Positions 1 to 7,339 of a DNA stretch of 28,705 nt are shown here, one piece after another (within the stretch, counting starts at the first letter, position 1; every line of letters begins with the position of its first letter). A program made the position numbers and the translations under genes. Location of the stretch: positions 1 through 28,705 of the forward strand of contig DATIHM010000082.1 in NCBI GenBank assembly GCA_035480695.1. Reading direction: 5' to 3'. The DNA comes from DATBED01 sp035480695. GTDB taxonomy: Bacteria; Patescibacteriota; Saccharimonadia; Saccharimonadales; UBA4665. Under the pieces are notes generated by a model. That model was not told the DNA's origin. It searched no databases and saw only the letters and a list, made by a program, of their open reading frames with translations.

Positions 1-423
1 GCTCCAGCCAAGGTGCCGACCGCCCGCTCCATCAACGTGACGCTGTCCGGACCGATTTATAACGCCCACTACGAATATAATCCAGCCACCAACACCTACA
101 ACCGCAGCGAGGGCGGCAAGCCGCACATCGATGCCAACACCAACCAGCAGATCAGCCCGAACGTGGTCGTCGTACTGGTGATGCCATACTCCTTAGGCGC
201 CCTCGACACCAGCGGCGCCTACTATTCCGTGTATAACACGCTCGGAGGTGGTCGGGCCTATGTTTTCCAGGATGGTACGGTAACGATCGGCAGCTGGAGC
301 AAGCCCGACATGAAGAGCCAGTTCACCTTCGGCGATGCGACCGGCAAGCCAATCAAGTTCAACCCCGGCCAGACATGGATTACGGCGGTGGGCAGCCCGA
401 GCAAGGTTTCCTACACGCCTTAA
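1..423 (+). CDS. DUF3048 (YerB-type) protein, C-terminal part; 5' end outside window
   Basis: The reading frame is open from base 1, so this is the last 140 codons of a longer gene; the GTG at 13 is only an internal codon. The visible part resembles the C-terminal domain of the DUF3048/YerB family: a Y-x-Y segment followed by a R-x-x-G-G-x-P-H-x-D stretch, an NVVVV strand, a G-R-A-Y-V-F-x-D-G-T-V turn, a G-S-W-x-K-x-D segment and a closing NPGQTWI motif. YerB-family proteins are usually exported lipoproteins of unknown biochemical role; the signal peptide would lie outside the window. The histidine kinase gene follows after only 4 nt, so the two are probably co-transcribed and this could be an extracytoplasmic partner of that kinase. 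The family call is from memory of the motif pattern. Confidence 0.75.
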   Translation, partial: APAKVPTARSINVTLSGPIYNAHYEYNPATNTYNRSEGGKPHIDANTNQQISPNVVVVLVMPYSLGALDTSGAYYSVYNTLGGGRAYVFQDGTVTIGSWSKPDMKSQFTFGDATGKPIKFNPGQTWITAVGSPSKVSYTP

Positions 424-427
424 GGAC

Positions 428-1966
428 ATGGACAATCTCGACCAGTTCAGGGAAAAGATCCGCATCCGTTTATTCCTGCTGCGTTTGGCGGGCAACGTCG
501 CCGTGGTCGGCACTTTCTGGGTGCTCCTAAAGTTCACTCGGCTTGATGATACGGCCATCGCGGCCATCGCGCTGTCGGTCGGATTCGTGTTGGCTTTCGT
601 GTCGGTACGGCGTTTCAGCGCATATATCACCGACCCGCTGACGGCCATCTGGCAGGGAATCCTGCACGTCAGCCCGGACGGCCAAAGCGTCGCAGCGCCC
701 GACATGTCCAAGCTTAAGTTCGGTAAAGAGCTCGTCACCTCGCTGACGGCCGAAGTCTACCAGCTGGCCAACGTGGCCGAGCGCACCGTCGCCGAGGGCC
801 GCCAGCGGGCCGGCGACCTGCATAGCAACTTCATCGCCCAGAACCTGCCGCTGCCACTGGTCGTGCTCGATTCCAGCGAGACCATCCGTTATGCCAACGG
901 GGCGGCCGCCGAATATATCGGCATCAAAGCCGACGAGATGATCGGCCGCAATGTCTACATGGTGCTCGACATGTCCTTCCCGAGCGAAGACACGTTCGAT
1001 GGCTGGCTAAAGGGCGTCAAGGTCAAAAGCGCCACCGCCGTCTACAGCTGGGAACGCGTCCGCCTGAACGTGCGCGACAGCCACCCGGCCAGGCTGTTCG
1101 ATATGGCCGCGTATTACAACCGCGACAACGCCGAGGGCAACGCCACGGTGCTGGTGCTGTTCGACCACACCAAGATGTACAGCCAGGATGACCAGGCCGT
1201 CAGCTTCATGGCACTAAGCGTGCACGAGTTGCGCACGCCGCTGACGCTGTTGCGCGGCTATATAGAGGTGTTCGAGCAGGAACTCGGCCAGAATATCGGC
1301 CCCGAGCTGAGGGACTTCATGCAGAAGATGCACGCCCAGGCTGAACAGCTGATGGATTACGTCAACAACATCCTCAACGTCGCCCGCGTCGACGACGACC
1401 AGCTGGAGCTCAAGCTGCAGTCCGAGGACTGGCCGACCGTAATCAAGAGCGCTATCGAGATGATAGCCCTGCGCGCCAAAGTGCGCGGCATCACCCTGAA
1501 ATGCAGCATCGCCAAAGACCTGCCGCCGGTCGGCGTGGACCGCCTCAGCATCAGCGAAGTCATCAACAACCTGGTCGACAACGCCATCAAATACAGTGAT
1601 AAGAGCCGGGTCATCAACATCGATACCAAGCTGAACAACGAGGGTCTGATTGAAACTACCGTGCAGGACTTCGGCAAAGGCATGCCGGCCAGCGTGCTGC
1701 CCAACTTGTTCACGAAGTTCTACCGCGACCACCGCAACCGCGCCCAAATCGGCGGCACCGGTCTCGGCCTCTACCTCTGTAAAGCCATCGTCTCGGCCCA
1801 CGGCGGCACCATCTGGGTGCGCAGTCAGGAAGGCGAGGGCAGCACCTTCGGTTTCACGTTGCAGCCGTACGAGCAACTGGCCGAAACCATGAAACACAAG
1901 GGCGAAGAGGGCATCACACGCGGCGCCCACGGCTGGATAAAGAACCACTCGCTCTACCGCCGCTGA
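428..1966 (+). CDS. Membrane-bound PAS sensor histidine kinase
   Basis: 512 aa. The start is set at ATG 428, just after the stop of the preceding gene; a longer frame from 335 would run back into that gene. Two hydrophobic helices at about residues 14-35 and 43-60 form a short hairpin with almost no extracellular loop, so the signal is probably intramembrane or cytoplasmic. A PAS-like domain follows (about 135-250, with LPLVVLDSSETIRYANGAA). The DHp H-box is SVHELRTPLTLL with phospho-acceptor His266. The ATPase has an N-box (NNLVDNAIKYSD), a G1 box (DFGKGMP), an F-box (LFTKFYR) and a G2 box (GGTGLGLYL). It should autophosphorylate and pass the phosphate to the response regulator encoded 21 nt downstream. 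Stimulus unknown. Confidence 0.92.
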   Translation: MDNLDQFREKIRIRLFLLRLAGNVAVVGTFWVLLKFTRLDDTAIAAIALSVGFVLAFVSVRRFSAYITDPLTAIWQGILHVSPDGQSVAAPDMSKLKFGKELVTSLTAEVYQLANVAERTVAEGRQRAGDLHSNFIAQNLPLPLVVLDSSETIRYANGAAAEYIGIKADEMIGRNVYMVLDMSFPSEDTFDGWLKGVKVKSATAVYSWERVRLNVRDSHPARLFDMAAYYNRDNAEGNATVLVLFDHTKMYSQDDQAVSFMALSVHELRTPLTLLRGYIEVFEQELGQNIGPELRDFMQKMHAQAEQLMDYVNNILNVARVDDDQLELKLQSEDWPTVIKSAIEMIALRAKVRGITLKCSIAKDLPPVGVDRLSISEVINNLVDNAIKYSDKSRVINIDTKLNNEGLIETTVQDFGKGMPASVLPNLFTKFYRDHRNRAQIGGTGLGLYLCKAIVSAHGGTIWVRSQEGEGSTFGFTLQPYEQLAETMKHKGEEGITRGAHGWIKNHSLYRR

Positions 1967-1973
1967 AACATGG

Positions 1974-1979
1974 TAAAGT
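1974..1979 (+). promoter_or_regulatory. Extended -10 (TGg-TAAAGT) before the response regulator
   Basis: TG at 1971-1972, one base, then TAAAGT, 8 nt before ATG 1988. Any transcript from it would start almost at the ATG. GGGAAG at 1981-1986 could also serve as a ribosome binding site for read-through from the kinase gene. Weak as a stand-alone call; it matters as one case of the recurring -10/ATG arrangement. Confidence 0.4.
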
Positions 1980-1987
1980 AGGGAAGA

Positions 1988-2398
1988 ATGGATAACGAGC
2001 AACCCCAGGCAGCAGCCAATCCGACCCCCGGCCGACGCGTGCTCTGCATAGAAGACGAGCACTTCATCACTGAATTGTACGTGCGGGCATTGACCAAGGG
2101 CGGCTACAAAGTCGACGCCATCGTCGACGGCAAGGAAGCGCTGGCCGCCGCCGAGACCAACCAGTATGACATCATCCTGCTCGACTTGATGATTCCGAGT
2201 ATCACTGGAATCGAAATCCTGCGCACCTTGCGCGACCCGGCCCGTGTGCCGCCGCTGAAGGCCAAAATCATCATCACGACCAACCTTGAGCAGCGCGAAG
2301 ACGTCCGCGCCGACATCGAGAAGCAGGCCGACGGCTACCTCGTGAAGGCCGAGCTGACGCCCAGCGAGCTGGTCAACTTCCTCGACAACATCAAATAA
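1988..2398 (+). CDS. Single-domain response regulator (REC only)
   Basis: 136 aa, nearly all receiver domain. After a 15-residue polar N-terminus it shows the acidic pair (CIEDEH), the phospho-acceptor in DIILLDLMIP (Asp66), the switch Thr98 (IIITTN) and the conserved Lys120 (YLVKAE). There is no DNA-binding or enzymatic output domain, so it probably acts by protein-protein contact, as CheY or Spo0F do, or relays phosphate. It lies just downstream of the PAS kinase gene, its likely partner, and 5 nt before the next small ORF. Confidence 0.92.
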   Translation: MDNEQPQAAANPTPGRRVLCIEDEHFITELYVRALTKGGYKVDAIVDGKEALAAAETNQYDIILLDLMIPSITGIEILRTLRDPARVPPLKAKIIITTNLEQREDVRADIEKQADGYLVKAELTPSELVNFLDNIK

Positions 2399-2403
2399 CA
2401 GCC

Positions 2404-2634
2404 ATGAGAAATCTACTTAGCAAAAGCCGTCGCAAGAAGCAGGTCTTGATCCTAGTGGCAATCTTTCTTGTATTTGAAGCCGCCATGGTGGGCAGGAATT
2501 ACTACAATAACTATCAGTACAGCCACCGCATTGACCCCGGTATAACGCCAAGTACGGTGGTTTGCAACTGCCCGGCGTACTCAGGCACTGACACCAACCC
2601 GAAACCAGGTCCCGGCCCGTGCTACTGTCCATAG
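2404..2634 (+). CDS. Small single-pass membrane protein with Cys/Pro-rich tail
   Basis: 76 aa, not recognised. A strongly basic N-terminus (RNLLSKSRRKKQ) precedes one hydrophobic helix (about 13-30), so the positive-inside rule puts the C-terminus outside. The tail has paired cysteines (CNC near residue 57 and CYC at the end) with a proline/glycine linker, which suggests disulfides or metal binding. It starts 5 nt after the response-regulator stop and so is likely the last gene of that operon. The basic-plus-hydrophobic pattern and operon position support coding, but there is no clear ribosome binding site and no family match. Confidence 0.5.
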   Translation: MRNLLSKSRRKKQVLILVAIFLVFEAAMVGRNYYNNYQYSHRIDPGITPSTVVCNCPAYSGTDTNPKPGPGPCYCP

Positions 2635-2904
2635 CCACAATAGCCTTCGATTTGCTATTCCCGCCCGTTGACATGGGTGTATAATAAGCATTAGCCACGA
2701 GAGGACTTCCACGTGATTTACCTCCCGGACTTATTCACAAGCATGCACACTCCGGTCCCTGCAAGCTTCATAGTACGAACGGTTTCCTAGCAATAAGACG
2801 GCCTCTGAACGGTAGTCCGCCTTAGCGAAGAAGCTCCAACCCAAAACCCGTTTGCCGGCCTCTGTCGGTTACTCTTCATTATTAAGATTTTTAGGAGACG
2901 TACT
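2635..2904 (+). other. Long gene-free leader ahead of the translesion cassette
   Basis: 270 bp without a credible ORF. TATAAT at 2680-2685 is the best -10, which would give a leader of about 210 nt before the 45-aa ORF at 2905. Inside are a 5-bp hairpin (CCGGA 2725-2729 with TCCGG 2751-2755) and an imperfect direct repeat: CGGCCTCTG at 2799-2807 and 2856-2864, each followed after 2-3 bases by GGT. I found neither a Gram-positive-type LexA box (GAAC-N4-GTTC) nor an E. coli-type one (CTGT-N8-ACAG); GAACGGT occurs twice (2777, 2808) without its partner half. AGGAG at 2893-2897 is a good ribosome binding site for the next ORF. Confidence 0.45.
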
Positions 2905-3042
2905 ATGGCAACTGCAACTTTTAACGGTCAAGACATTGAGATAACTTCGGTCTACCTCCGCAAGGATGGCGACCAAATCCGCTTCGAGAGCTTCCCGCGG
3001 CGGCTGGTCTACAAGGGCCGCGAATACATACTGGCAGACTAA
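2905..3042 (+). CDS. 45-aa hypothetical protein at the head of the umuDC-like cassette
   Basis: Starts at ATG 2905, 7 nt after AGGAG, and ends at TAA 3040-3042. Sequence features: MATATFNGQDIEITSVYLRK at the start, then DGDQIRFESFPRRLVYKGRE and a short YILAD end. The alternating pattern suggests a small all-beta fold. It sits 22 nt before the UmuD-like gene, which overlaps umuC, so it is probably the first gene of a three-gene damage-tolerance operon. I do not recognise a family. The ribosome binding site, the protein-like composition and the operon position make it more likely real than not. Confidence 0.6.
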   Translation: MATATFNGQDIEITSVYLRKDGDQIRFESFPRRLVYKGREYILAD

Positions 3043-3064
3043 TGGAAAACAGAGAGGAAAAACT

Positions 3065-3424
3065 ATGGACGACGATTCACAGAATCTGGCCGACGGCGAC
3101 GGCGTTTCGGTACACACCGGATTTCCCAACCCGGCGCTCGAACACCGCGGCACAGAACAAAGATTAAGCCTGGATTTCAATAAGCTGCTGGTGCGACAGG
3201 CCTCGAGCACATATCTGTTCCGCGTGGCCGGCCACCACTGGAGCGACCAGGGCGTGTTCGACGGCGACGTGGCCGTGGTCGACAGGGCGCTGCAGGCCGG
3301 CCCGAACGACCTGCTGGTATCTTGGCGGATCGACAGCTCCGTGCTGTGCCGGCAGCACCAGCTGACGCCCGAGGACAAGCCGTGGGGCGTGGTGACGGCC
3401 ATAATCCATAAATACCGGCCATGA
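3065..3424 (+). CDS. UmuD-like S24-fold protein lacking both catalytic residues
   Basis: 119 aa, starting at ATG 3065 with GAGAGGAAA just upstream; a longer frame from 2966 would overlap the preceding ORF. It aligns closely with E. coli UmuD from GFPNPA (UmuD GFPSPA) through QRLSLDFNKLLVRQASSTYL and GVFDGDVAVVD (UmuD GISDGDLLIVD). The catalytic Ser of UmuD (GDSM, Ser60) is His58 here (GHHW), the catalytic Lys97 falls on Arg96, and the Cys-Gly cleavage site is Thr18-Gly19. About 18 residues before the C-terminal strand are also missing. In UmuD, Ser-Lys self-cleavage makes UmuD', the active Pol V subunit. This protein should not self-cleave, so it may work as a constitutive UmuD'-like accessory or manager subunit. 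Its stop overlaps the umuC ATG (ATGA). Confidence 0.82.
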   Translation: MDDDSQNLADGDGVSVHTGFPNPALEHRGTEQRLSLDFNKLLVRQASSTYLFRVAGHHWSDQGVFDGDVAVVDRALQAGPNDLLVSWRIDSSVLCRQHQLTPEDKPWGVVTAIIHKYRP

Positions 3425-4704
3425 AACCCGTTTTCGCGCTGGTCGACTGCAACAACTTCTTCGTCAGCTGTGAGCGGCTGTTCCGGCCAGATTTGGAGGA
3501 GAAGCCGGTGGTGGTGTTGAGTAGTAACGACGGCTGCGCCATCTCGCGCTCGGCCGAGGCCAAAAGCTTGGGCATTCCCATGGCGGCGCCGGTCTACCAG
3601 TACCGCCAGCTTTTCAAGGATAGGCAAGTGGTGCAGTTCAGCGCCAACTTCGAGCTGTACGGCGACATCAGCGAGCGCATCGTGCGGCTTTTGACAGAGG
3701 TGACGCCGCGCACCGAGGTCTATTCGGTCGATGAGTCCTTTTTGGATTTGAGCCAGCTCGACATCAGCGATTACCAGGAGTGGGGCAGGCTGCTGCGCGA
3801 GCGTATCCTACGCGAGGTGGGCATGCCGGTCTCGATTGGAATCGCGCCGACCAAGACGTTGGCCAAGCTGGCCAACCACCGCGCTAAAAAGACGCCCGAG
3901 CTCGGCGGCGTGCTCGACCTTGTCAACCTGCCGGACGAAGACAAGGATTTGTATATGCTGCGCACGCCGATCGATGAGATCTGGGGAGTCGGCTGGCGGC
4001 TGACGCCGCGGCTCAAGGCCGAGGGCGTTTTCACGGCGCTCGACCTGGCGCGCCTGCGGCCGCGCTACGCCCAGCAACTGATGGGAATCCACGGCCGCCA
4101 GATGGTGGCCGAACTGAACGGCCTGGCCTGCCACCAGCTGGAGCTGTTCGGCCGCGTGCGCCAGACGGTCATGAACGGCCGCATGTTCGGCGAGGATACC
4201 GGCGAGTTCCTGGTGATCGAATCGGCCATCGCCAGCCTGACGGCCCGCGCCGCGCACAGCTTGCGCCGCGAAGGCCTGCTGGCGCGCGGCGCGGCCATCT
4301 CGCTCAGCAACAACCGCTTCAAGCCCGGCTACCAGCGCCAGAACAAGGCGCTGACGTTCCACACGCCGACGGCTGATACCGGCTACATAACGGCCCGGCT
4401 GGTCGACCTGGCCGGCGATGCCTTCAACCCCGGCGAGGCCTACCACCGCGCCAACGTCTATTTATACGATTTGGTCAGCCAGGATGCGCTGCAGCCGGAT
4501 TTGTTCGGCGAGGTCGACGTGGCCGGCGCCCAGTCCACACAAGCCCGCCTGGCCGCCGTAGACGCTGTCAACCGGCGTTTCGGCAAGCGCACGCTCTATT
4601 TCGCGGCCGAAGACCTGTCGCGCCGCTGGGAGCCCAAACATCGTCTACGCAGCCAGCGCTACACGACCAGCTGGGACGAGCTGCCCGCTGTCAAACTAAG
4701 TTAG
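3421..4704 (+). CDS. umuC: Y-family translesion DNA polymerase, UmuC (Pol V catalytic subunit)
   Basis: 427 aa, close to E. coli UmuC (422) and alignable along its whole length. Palm residues are Asp9 (ALVDCNNFF) and the Asp104-Glu105 pair (YSVDESFLDL), which bind the catalytic metals. Phe14 occupies the steric-gate position that is Tyr11 in UmuC. NDGCAISRSAEAKSLG and PTKTLAKLANHRAKK are UmuC signatures, and the helix-hairpin-helix thumb follows (EIWGVGWRL). QPDLF at 358-362 fits a beta-clamp-binding motif, and the C-terminus (RYTTSWDEL) matches UmuC. The ATG overlaps the UmuD-like stop, so the two are translationally coupled. It copies past DNA lesions with low fidelity. Its last 4 bases overlap the convergent membrane-protein gene. 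Confidence 0.96.
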   Translation: MKPVFALVDCNNFFVSCERLFRPDLEEKPVVVLSSNDGCAISRSAEAKSLGIPMAAPVYQYRQLFKDRQVVQFSANFELYGDISERIVRLLTEVTPRTEVYSVDESFLDLSQLDISDYQEWGRLLRERILREVGMPVSIGIAPTKTLAKLANHRAKKTPELGGVLDLVNLPDEDKDLYMLRTPIDEIWGVGWRLTPRLKAEGVFTALDLARLRPRYAQQLMGIHGRQMVAELNGLACHQLELFGRVRQTVMNGRMFGEDTGEFLVIESAIASLTARAAHSLRREGLLARGAAISLSNNRFKPGYQRQNKALTFHTPTADTGYITARLVDLAGDAFNPGEAYHRANVYLYDLVSQDALQPDLFGEVDVAGAQSTQARLAAVDAVNRRFGKRTLYFAAEDLSRRWEPKHRLRSQRYTTSWDELPAVKLS

Positions 4705-5360
4705 TTCAGGATGCCGACGGCACGGGCGGCCACCAGCGCCACCGTGATCAGCGAAATCGTCGCCTGGATGAGCATCAGCATCTTGGTGCGGCGGGTCAGC
4801 GGCTTGGTGTCGGCCGGCCCGAAAGTCATGGCGTTGGTCGAGCTGACATAGAGGTAATCGACGAAGGTCGGCTTCCACTCAGGGTGGCGGTAATCCTCAT
4901 GCTGGTGCTGCGGGAACAGGAAGTCCTGCTCGTATTTGGCGATGCGCTGGCGCTCGCCGGGGCCGCCGCCGTCCATTTCCCAATACCACAGCGCGAAAAT
5001 GATAATGTTCGTCACGAAGATATTTATAGAGGTCAGGATGAGCGCCCGGCCGTCGGTCACGCCGCTCTGCAGCAGCTTGCTGACAACCTGCACCAAAGCG
5101 TAGGCGTTGGCGATACTGGCGATCAAGATAAGCAGGAAGACGTTCAGCCGGCGAGCCAGCGACTTAAAGATGCGCTCTTTAGGGGTAGTGAAGGACAACA
5201 GGATAAGCAGCAGCGCCTCAGCCACTGGAATCGCTGCCGGCGCAATGAAGGCGAATTCGTCAGGCAGCGCCAGCTGCAAGGTCAGCGCCACTAGCATCGT
5301 CAGCTGCAAGTGCCAGACCGGGTCGGTCACATGGTGTTTGTTTTTCAGCAGATGCGCCAT
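4701..5360 (-). CDS. Conserved multi-pass membrane protein (DUF1345-like C-terminus)
   Basis: 219 aa from ATG 5360. The frame extends to 5378, but that start overlaps a TATAAT -10 (5375-5370), so 5360 is preferred and the mRNA would be almost leaderless. Hydrophobic segments lie at about 20-34, 38-60, 73-96 and 104-128, then a soluble loop with WYWEMDGGGPGERQR and DFLFPQH, then a DYLYVSSTNAMTFGPADTKP segment and a final helix (LMLIQATISLITVALVAARA). The DYLY...MTF...D pattern resembles DUF1345 and related actinobacterial membrane proteins, which would mean unknown function. Channel or transporter roles are possible but unsupported. Its stop codon overlaps the umuC stop. Confidence 0.7.
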   Translation of the reverse strand: MAHLLKNKHHVTDPVWHLQLTMLVALTLQLALPDEFAFIAPAAIPVAEALLLILLSFTTPKERIFKSLARRLNVFLLILIASIANAYALVQVVSKLLQSGVTDGRALILTSINIFVTNIIIFALWYWEMDGGGPGERQRIAKYEQDFLFPQHQHEDYRHPEWKPTFVDYLYVSSTNAMTFGPADTKPLTRRTKMLMLIQATISLITVALVAARAVGILN

Positions 5361-5369
5361 TCCAAGCCA

Positions 5370-5375
5370 ATTATA
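5370..5375 (-). promoter_or_regulatory. -10 box (TATAAT) for the membrane protein gene
   Basis: Perfect TATAAT on the minus strand, 9 nt before ATG 5360 and just past the end of the upstream cytidylyltransferase frame. No good -35. The start would fall within about 3 nt of the ATG. Confidence 0.55.
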
Positions 5376-5384
5376 CAACAGCTA

Positions 5385-5860
5385 TCAACGTGAGTGCTGA
5401 TTACGGATGCGCTCAATAATCTCCGTAGTCGAGGGGCTTGTATTCATACGTTCCAAGATGATGAACTTCGATTTATTCATGAGACTGACAAATCTAGGGT
5501 CAGGACCATCTGTTACATAATAATCAGGTGCAAGCGCTTCAGGATTTCAGAATGGACAGCATCAGCTTCGTCCGGGCTAAGTCTTGAGGGATCGATAAAC
5601 ACATAATCAACTACTCTTAGGGAATCGAGTATTCGCGCCCTGTCATTATCAGGAATAATTGGTCGTTCCTGACCTTTTCTCGCTTTAACCCTGTTATCGC
5701 CGCTCAGCAGAACCACGACAATGTCGCCATATTTTTTCACACTCTCAAGGTAGTCTAGATGGCCGACGTGCAACAAGTCAAAAGTGCCGCTCGTTAGCAC
5801 CAGCTTTTGGCTAGAGTGACGTTCACGTACGGAAGGAAGGTCGTCGAGAGTAACTATCAT
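5385..5860 (-). pseudogene. Cytidylyltransferase-like (HldE-C/TagD type) gene, frameshifted
   Basis: The first frame (ATG 5860 to a stop at 5513, 115 aa) has the nucleotidyltransferase signature GTFDLLHVGHLDYLE, with the HxGH pair His31/His34, and then KRLHLIIM followed by a stop. The frame -1 to it continues without a break as PDYYVTDGPDPRFVSLMNKS and ends ...ILERMNTSPSTTEIIERIRN to TGA 5387-5385, the expected C-terminus including the STTEII motif. The span is 476 nt, one base short of 159 codons, which fits a single-base deletion near 5522-5530. No slippery heptamer is visible, so a mutation or sequence error is likelier than programmed shifting. Intact relatives attach CMP/AMP to sugar phosphates, polyols or similar. 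It starts 17 nt after tRNA-Glu and may be co-transcribed with it. Confidence 0.8.
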
Positions 5861-5877
5861 AATGCTTGAACTACGTG

Positions 5878-5954
5878 TGGTGACCCCTGCGGGATTCGAA
5901 CCCGCGATCTTCTGGATGAGAACCAGATATCCTGGACCACTAGACGAAGGGGCC
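5878..5954 (-). tRNA. tRNA-Glu (anticodon CTC)
   Basis: Read on the minus strand from 5954. The acceptor stem GGCCCCT pairs with AGGGGTC (one G-U pair). The D arm is TAGTGGTCC-like, the anticodon stem-loop is CTGG-TTCTCAT-CCAG with anticodon CTC, and the T arm is GCGGG-TTCGAAT-CCCGC. Discriminator A is followed by an encoded CCA (5880-5878). It decodes GAG. An extended -10 (TGg-TAAGAT, -10 hexamer at 5980-5975) lies about 20 nt upstream. Confidence 0.97.
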
Positions 5955-5974
5955 GAAGGTCCGAACTCCGGAAC

Positions 5975-5983
5975 ATCTTACCA
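5975..5983 (-). promoter_or_regulatory. Extended -10 (TGg-TAAGAT) for tRNA-Glu
   Basis: TGG followed directly by TAAGAT on the minus strand. Transcription would start near 5968, leaving a short 5' leader for RNase P to remove. No good -35 at the usual spacing. Confidence 0.5.
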
Positions 5984-6009
5984 TATCTGTTAGGAGTCAG
6001 GCCAGTCTT

Positions 6010-6018
6010 TGCTAGAAT
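6010..6018 (+). promoter_or_regulatory. Extended -10 (TGc-TAGAAT) before the soluble kinase
   Basis: TGC then TAGAAT, ending 14 nt before ATG 6033, so the 5' UTR would be about 7 nt. No convincing -35. It lies back to back with the tRNA-Glu promoter. Confidence 0.5.
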
Positions 6019-6032
6019 AAAGGTTAAGCGTT

Positions 6033-7283
6033 ATGAGCCTGTTCAACCGACACAAGTCAGAAGCGCCGGGTGGGAAGCCGACAACCTTGCCGTCCGACCT
6101 TCAAGATGAAACCGCCAAATTCAAGGCAATCGTCAACAGCATTGAAGATGGTGTGCTTCTGCTTGATAGCCAGCACACGATACAGCTCATAAACCCCGGC
6201 GGCGCGACCATCCTGGGTTGGAAGGCCGAAGATGCCACCGGCATCGACATCGGCAACGTCATGCGGCTGGTCAACAGCAAAAGCGAGCCGGTCAAAGAGC
6301 AGGACAATCCCATCTTGCAGGTTTTCCAGACTGGGCAGAGCGGCCGCAGCGAGGTCGTGTTGATTACGCCCGACAAGAAGCAGGTGCCGCTCAACCTGCG
6401 CCTGTCGCCGCTGCTTGGTAAAAACCAAGAGGTGAAGGCGGTGGTCGTGGTCTTCAACAACATAACGGCGCAACAGGCCGAGGAGCGGCAGCGGGCGGAT
6501 TTCATAAGCACGGCCAGCCACGAGATGCGCACGCCGGTCGCGGCCATCGAGGGATACCTGGCGCTGGCGCTGAACGAGAAGGTGTCGACGGTTGACAGCC
6601 GAGCCCGCAATTATCTCGAGAAGGCGCACTCGTCGACCCAGCATTTGGGCAAGCTTTTCCAGGACTTGCTGACCAGCGCCAAGGCCGAGGATGGACGCCT
6701 GACCAGCCACCCGGCAGTGGTCGAGATGGGCGCCTTTTTAGAGCAGCTGGTCGACGGGTTCCACCTTATCGCCGAAAAAAAAGGGCTCTTCGTGGAGTTT
6801 TCTTTCGGCGGCAGCAACACCATCAACGCCACCGAAGCCGGCACCAAGGTCATCAAGCCGCTTTATTACGTCTATATCGACCCCGACAGGCTGCGCGAAG
6901 TCATTACCAACCTGTTTGACAACGCCGTGAAGTACACTCCCGAGGGTAAAATCACCATCGGGCTGACCGGTAACGACAGCGTCGTGCAGATGTACGTACG
7001 CGACACCGGCCCAGGCATTCCGACCGAGGACATACCGCACTTGTTCCAGAAGTTCTACCGTGTCGACAACTCGGCCACCCGCACCATAGGCGGCACCGGC
7101 TTGGGATTGTTCATCTGCCGCAAGATCATCGAACTCTATAATGGGCGGATCTGGGCCGAGAGCAAGGTGGGCGAGGGCAGCAGCTTCTATATCAACTTGC
7201 CGCGGCTGAGCACGCAAAAGGCCAGCGCCATGCAGGCGGCCGCCAGCAACAGCGTTTCGAATCCGGTTAACAGCGTGTCATAA
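6033..7283 (+). CDS. Soluble PAS-domain sensor histidine kinase
   Basis: 416 aa with no hydrophobic helix, so cytoplasmic. A PAS domain spans about 27-147 (FKAIVNSIEDGVLLLDSQHT ... VVVVFNNITAQQ). The DHp H-box is FISTASHEMRTPVAAIEGYL with His163. Then an N-box (ITNLFDNAVKYTPEG), a G1 box (VRDTGPGIP), an F-box (LFQKFYRV) and a G2 box (GGTGLGLFICRKI). Compared with the kinase at 428 it lacks membrane anchors, so it should sense an internal cue. The response regulator gene at 7340 lies 56 nt downstream and is the obvious partner. The last 25 or so residues are Ser/Ala/Asn-rich and probably disordered. Confidence 0.93.
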   Translation: MSLFNRHKSEAPGGKPTTLPSDLQDETAKFKAIVNSIEDGVLLLDSQHTIQLINPGGATILGWKAEDATGIDIGNVMRLVNSKSEPVKEQDNPILQVFQTGQSGRSEVVLITPDKKQVPLNLRLSPLLGKNQEVKAVVVVFNNITAQQAEERQRADFISTASHEMRTPVAAIEGYLALALNEKVSTVDSRARNYLEKAHSSTQHLGKLFQDLLTSAKAEDGRLTSHPAVVEMGAFLEQLVDGFHLIAEKKGLFVEFSFGGSNTINATEAGTKVIKPLYYVYIDPDRLREVITNLFDNAVKYTPEGKITIGLTGNDSVVQMYVRDTGPGIPTEDIPHLFQKFYRVDNSATRTIGGTGLGLFICRKIIELYNGRIWAESKVGEGSSFYINLPRLSTQKASAMQAAASNSVSNPVNSVS

Positions 7284-7288
7284 CGTGT

Positions 7289-7294
7289 TACAAT
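7289..7294 (+). promoter_or_regulatory. Extended -10 (TGt-TACAAT) before the tailed response regulator
   Basis: TG at 7286-7287, one base, then TACAAT, just past the kinase stop. The 5' UTR would be about 40 nt. AGGGGC (7329-7334) is a plausible ribosome binding site, so this gene looks conventionally initiated, unlike many neighbours. Confidence 0.4.
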
Positions 7295-7339
7295 GAAACC
7301 GAATACAACCATAAGCGAATCGAATTACAGGGGCAACCA

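Noticed and set aside
1214..2062. 282-aa minus-strand frame
   Set aside because: Antisense to the histidine kinase and receiver genes; no recognisable motif or promoter.
2668..2685. TTGACA and TATAAT as one promoter
   Set aside because: The spacer is only 6 bp; the -10 may act alone but this is not a normal -35/-10 pair.
2869..3627. 252-aa minus-strand open frame
   Set aside because: Antisense to the UmuD-like and umuC genes, no family features, composition typical of a shadow frame in GC-rich DNA.
5513..5530. Programmed -1 frameshift in the cytidylyltransferase
   Set aside because: No X-XXY-YYZ heptamer or downstream stem at the junction; a one-base deletion explains it more simply.
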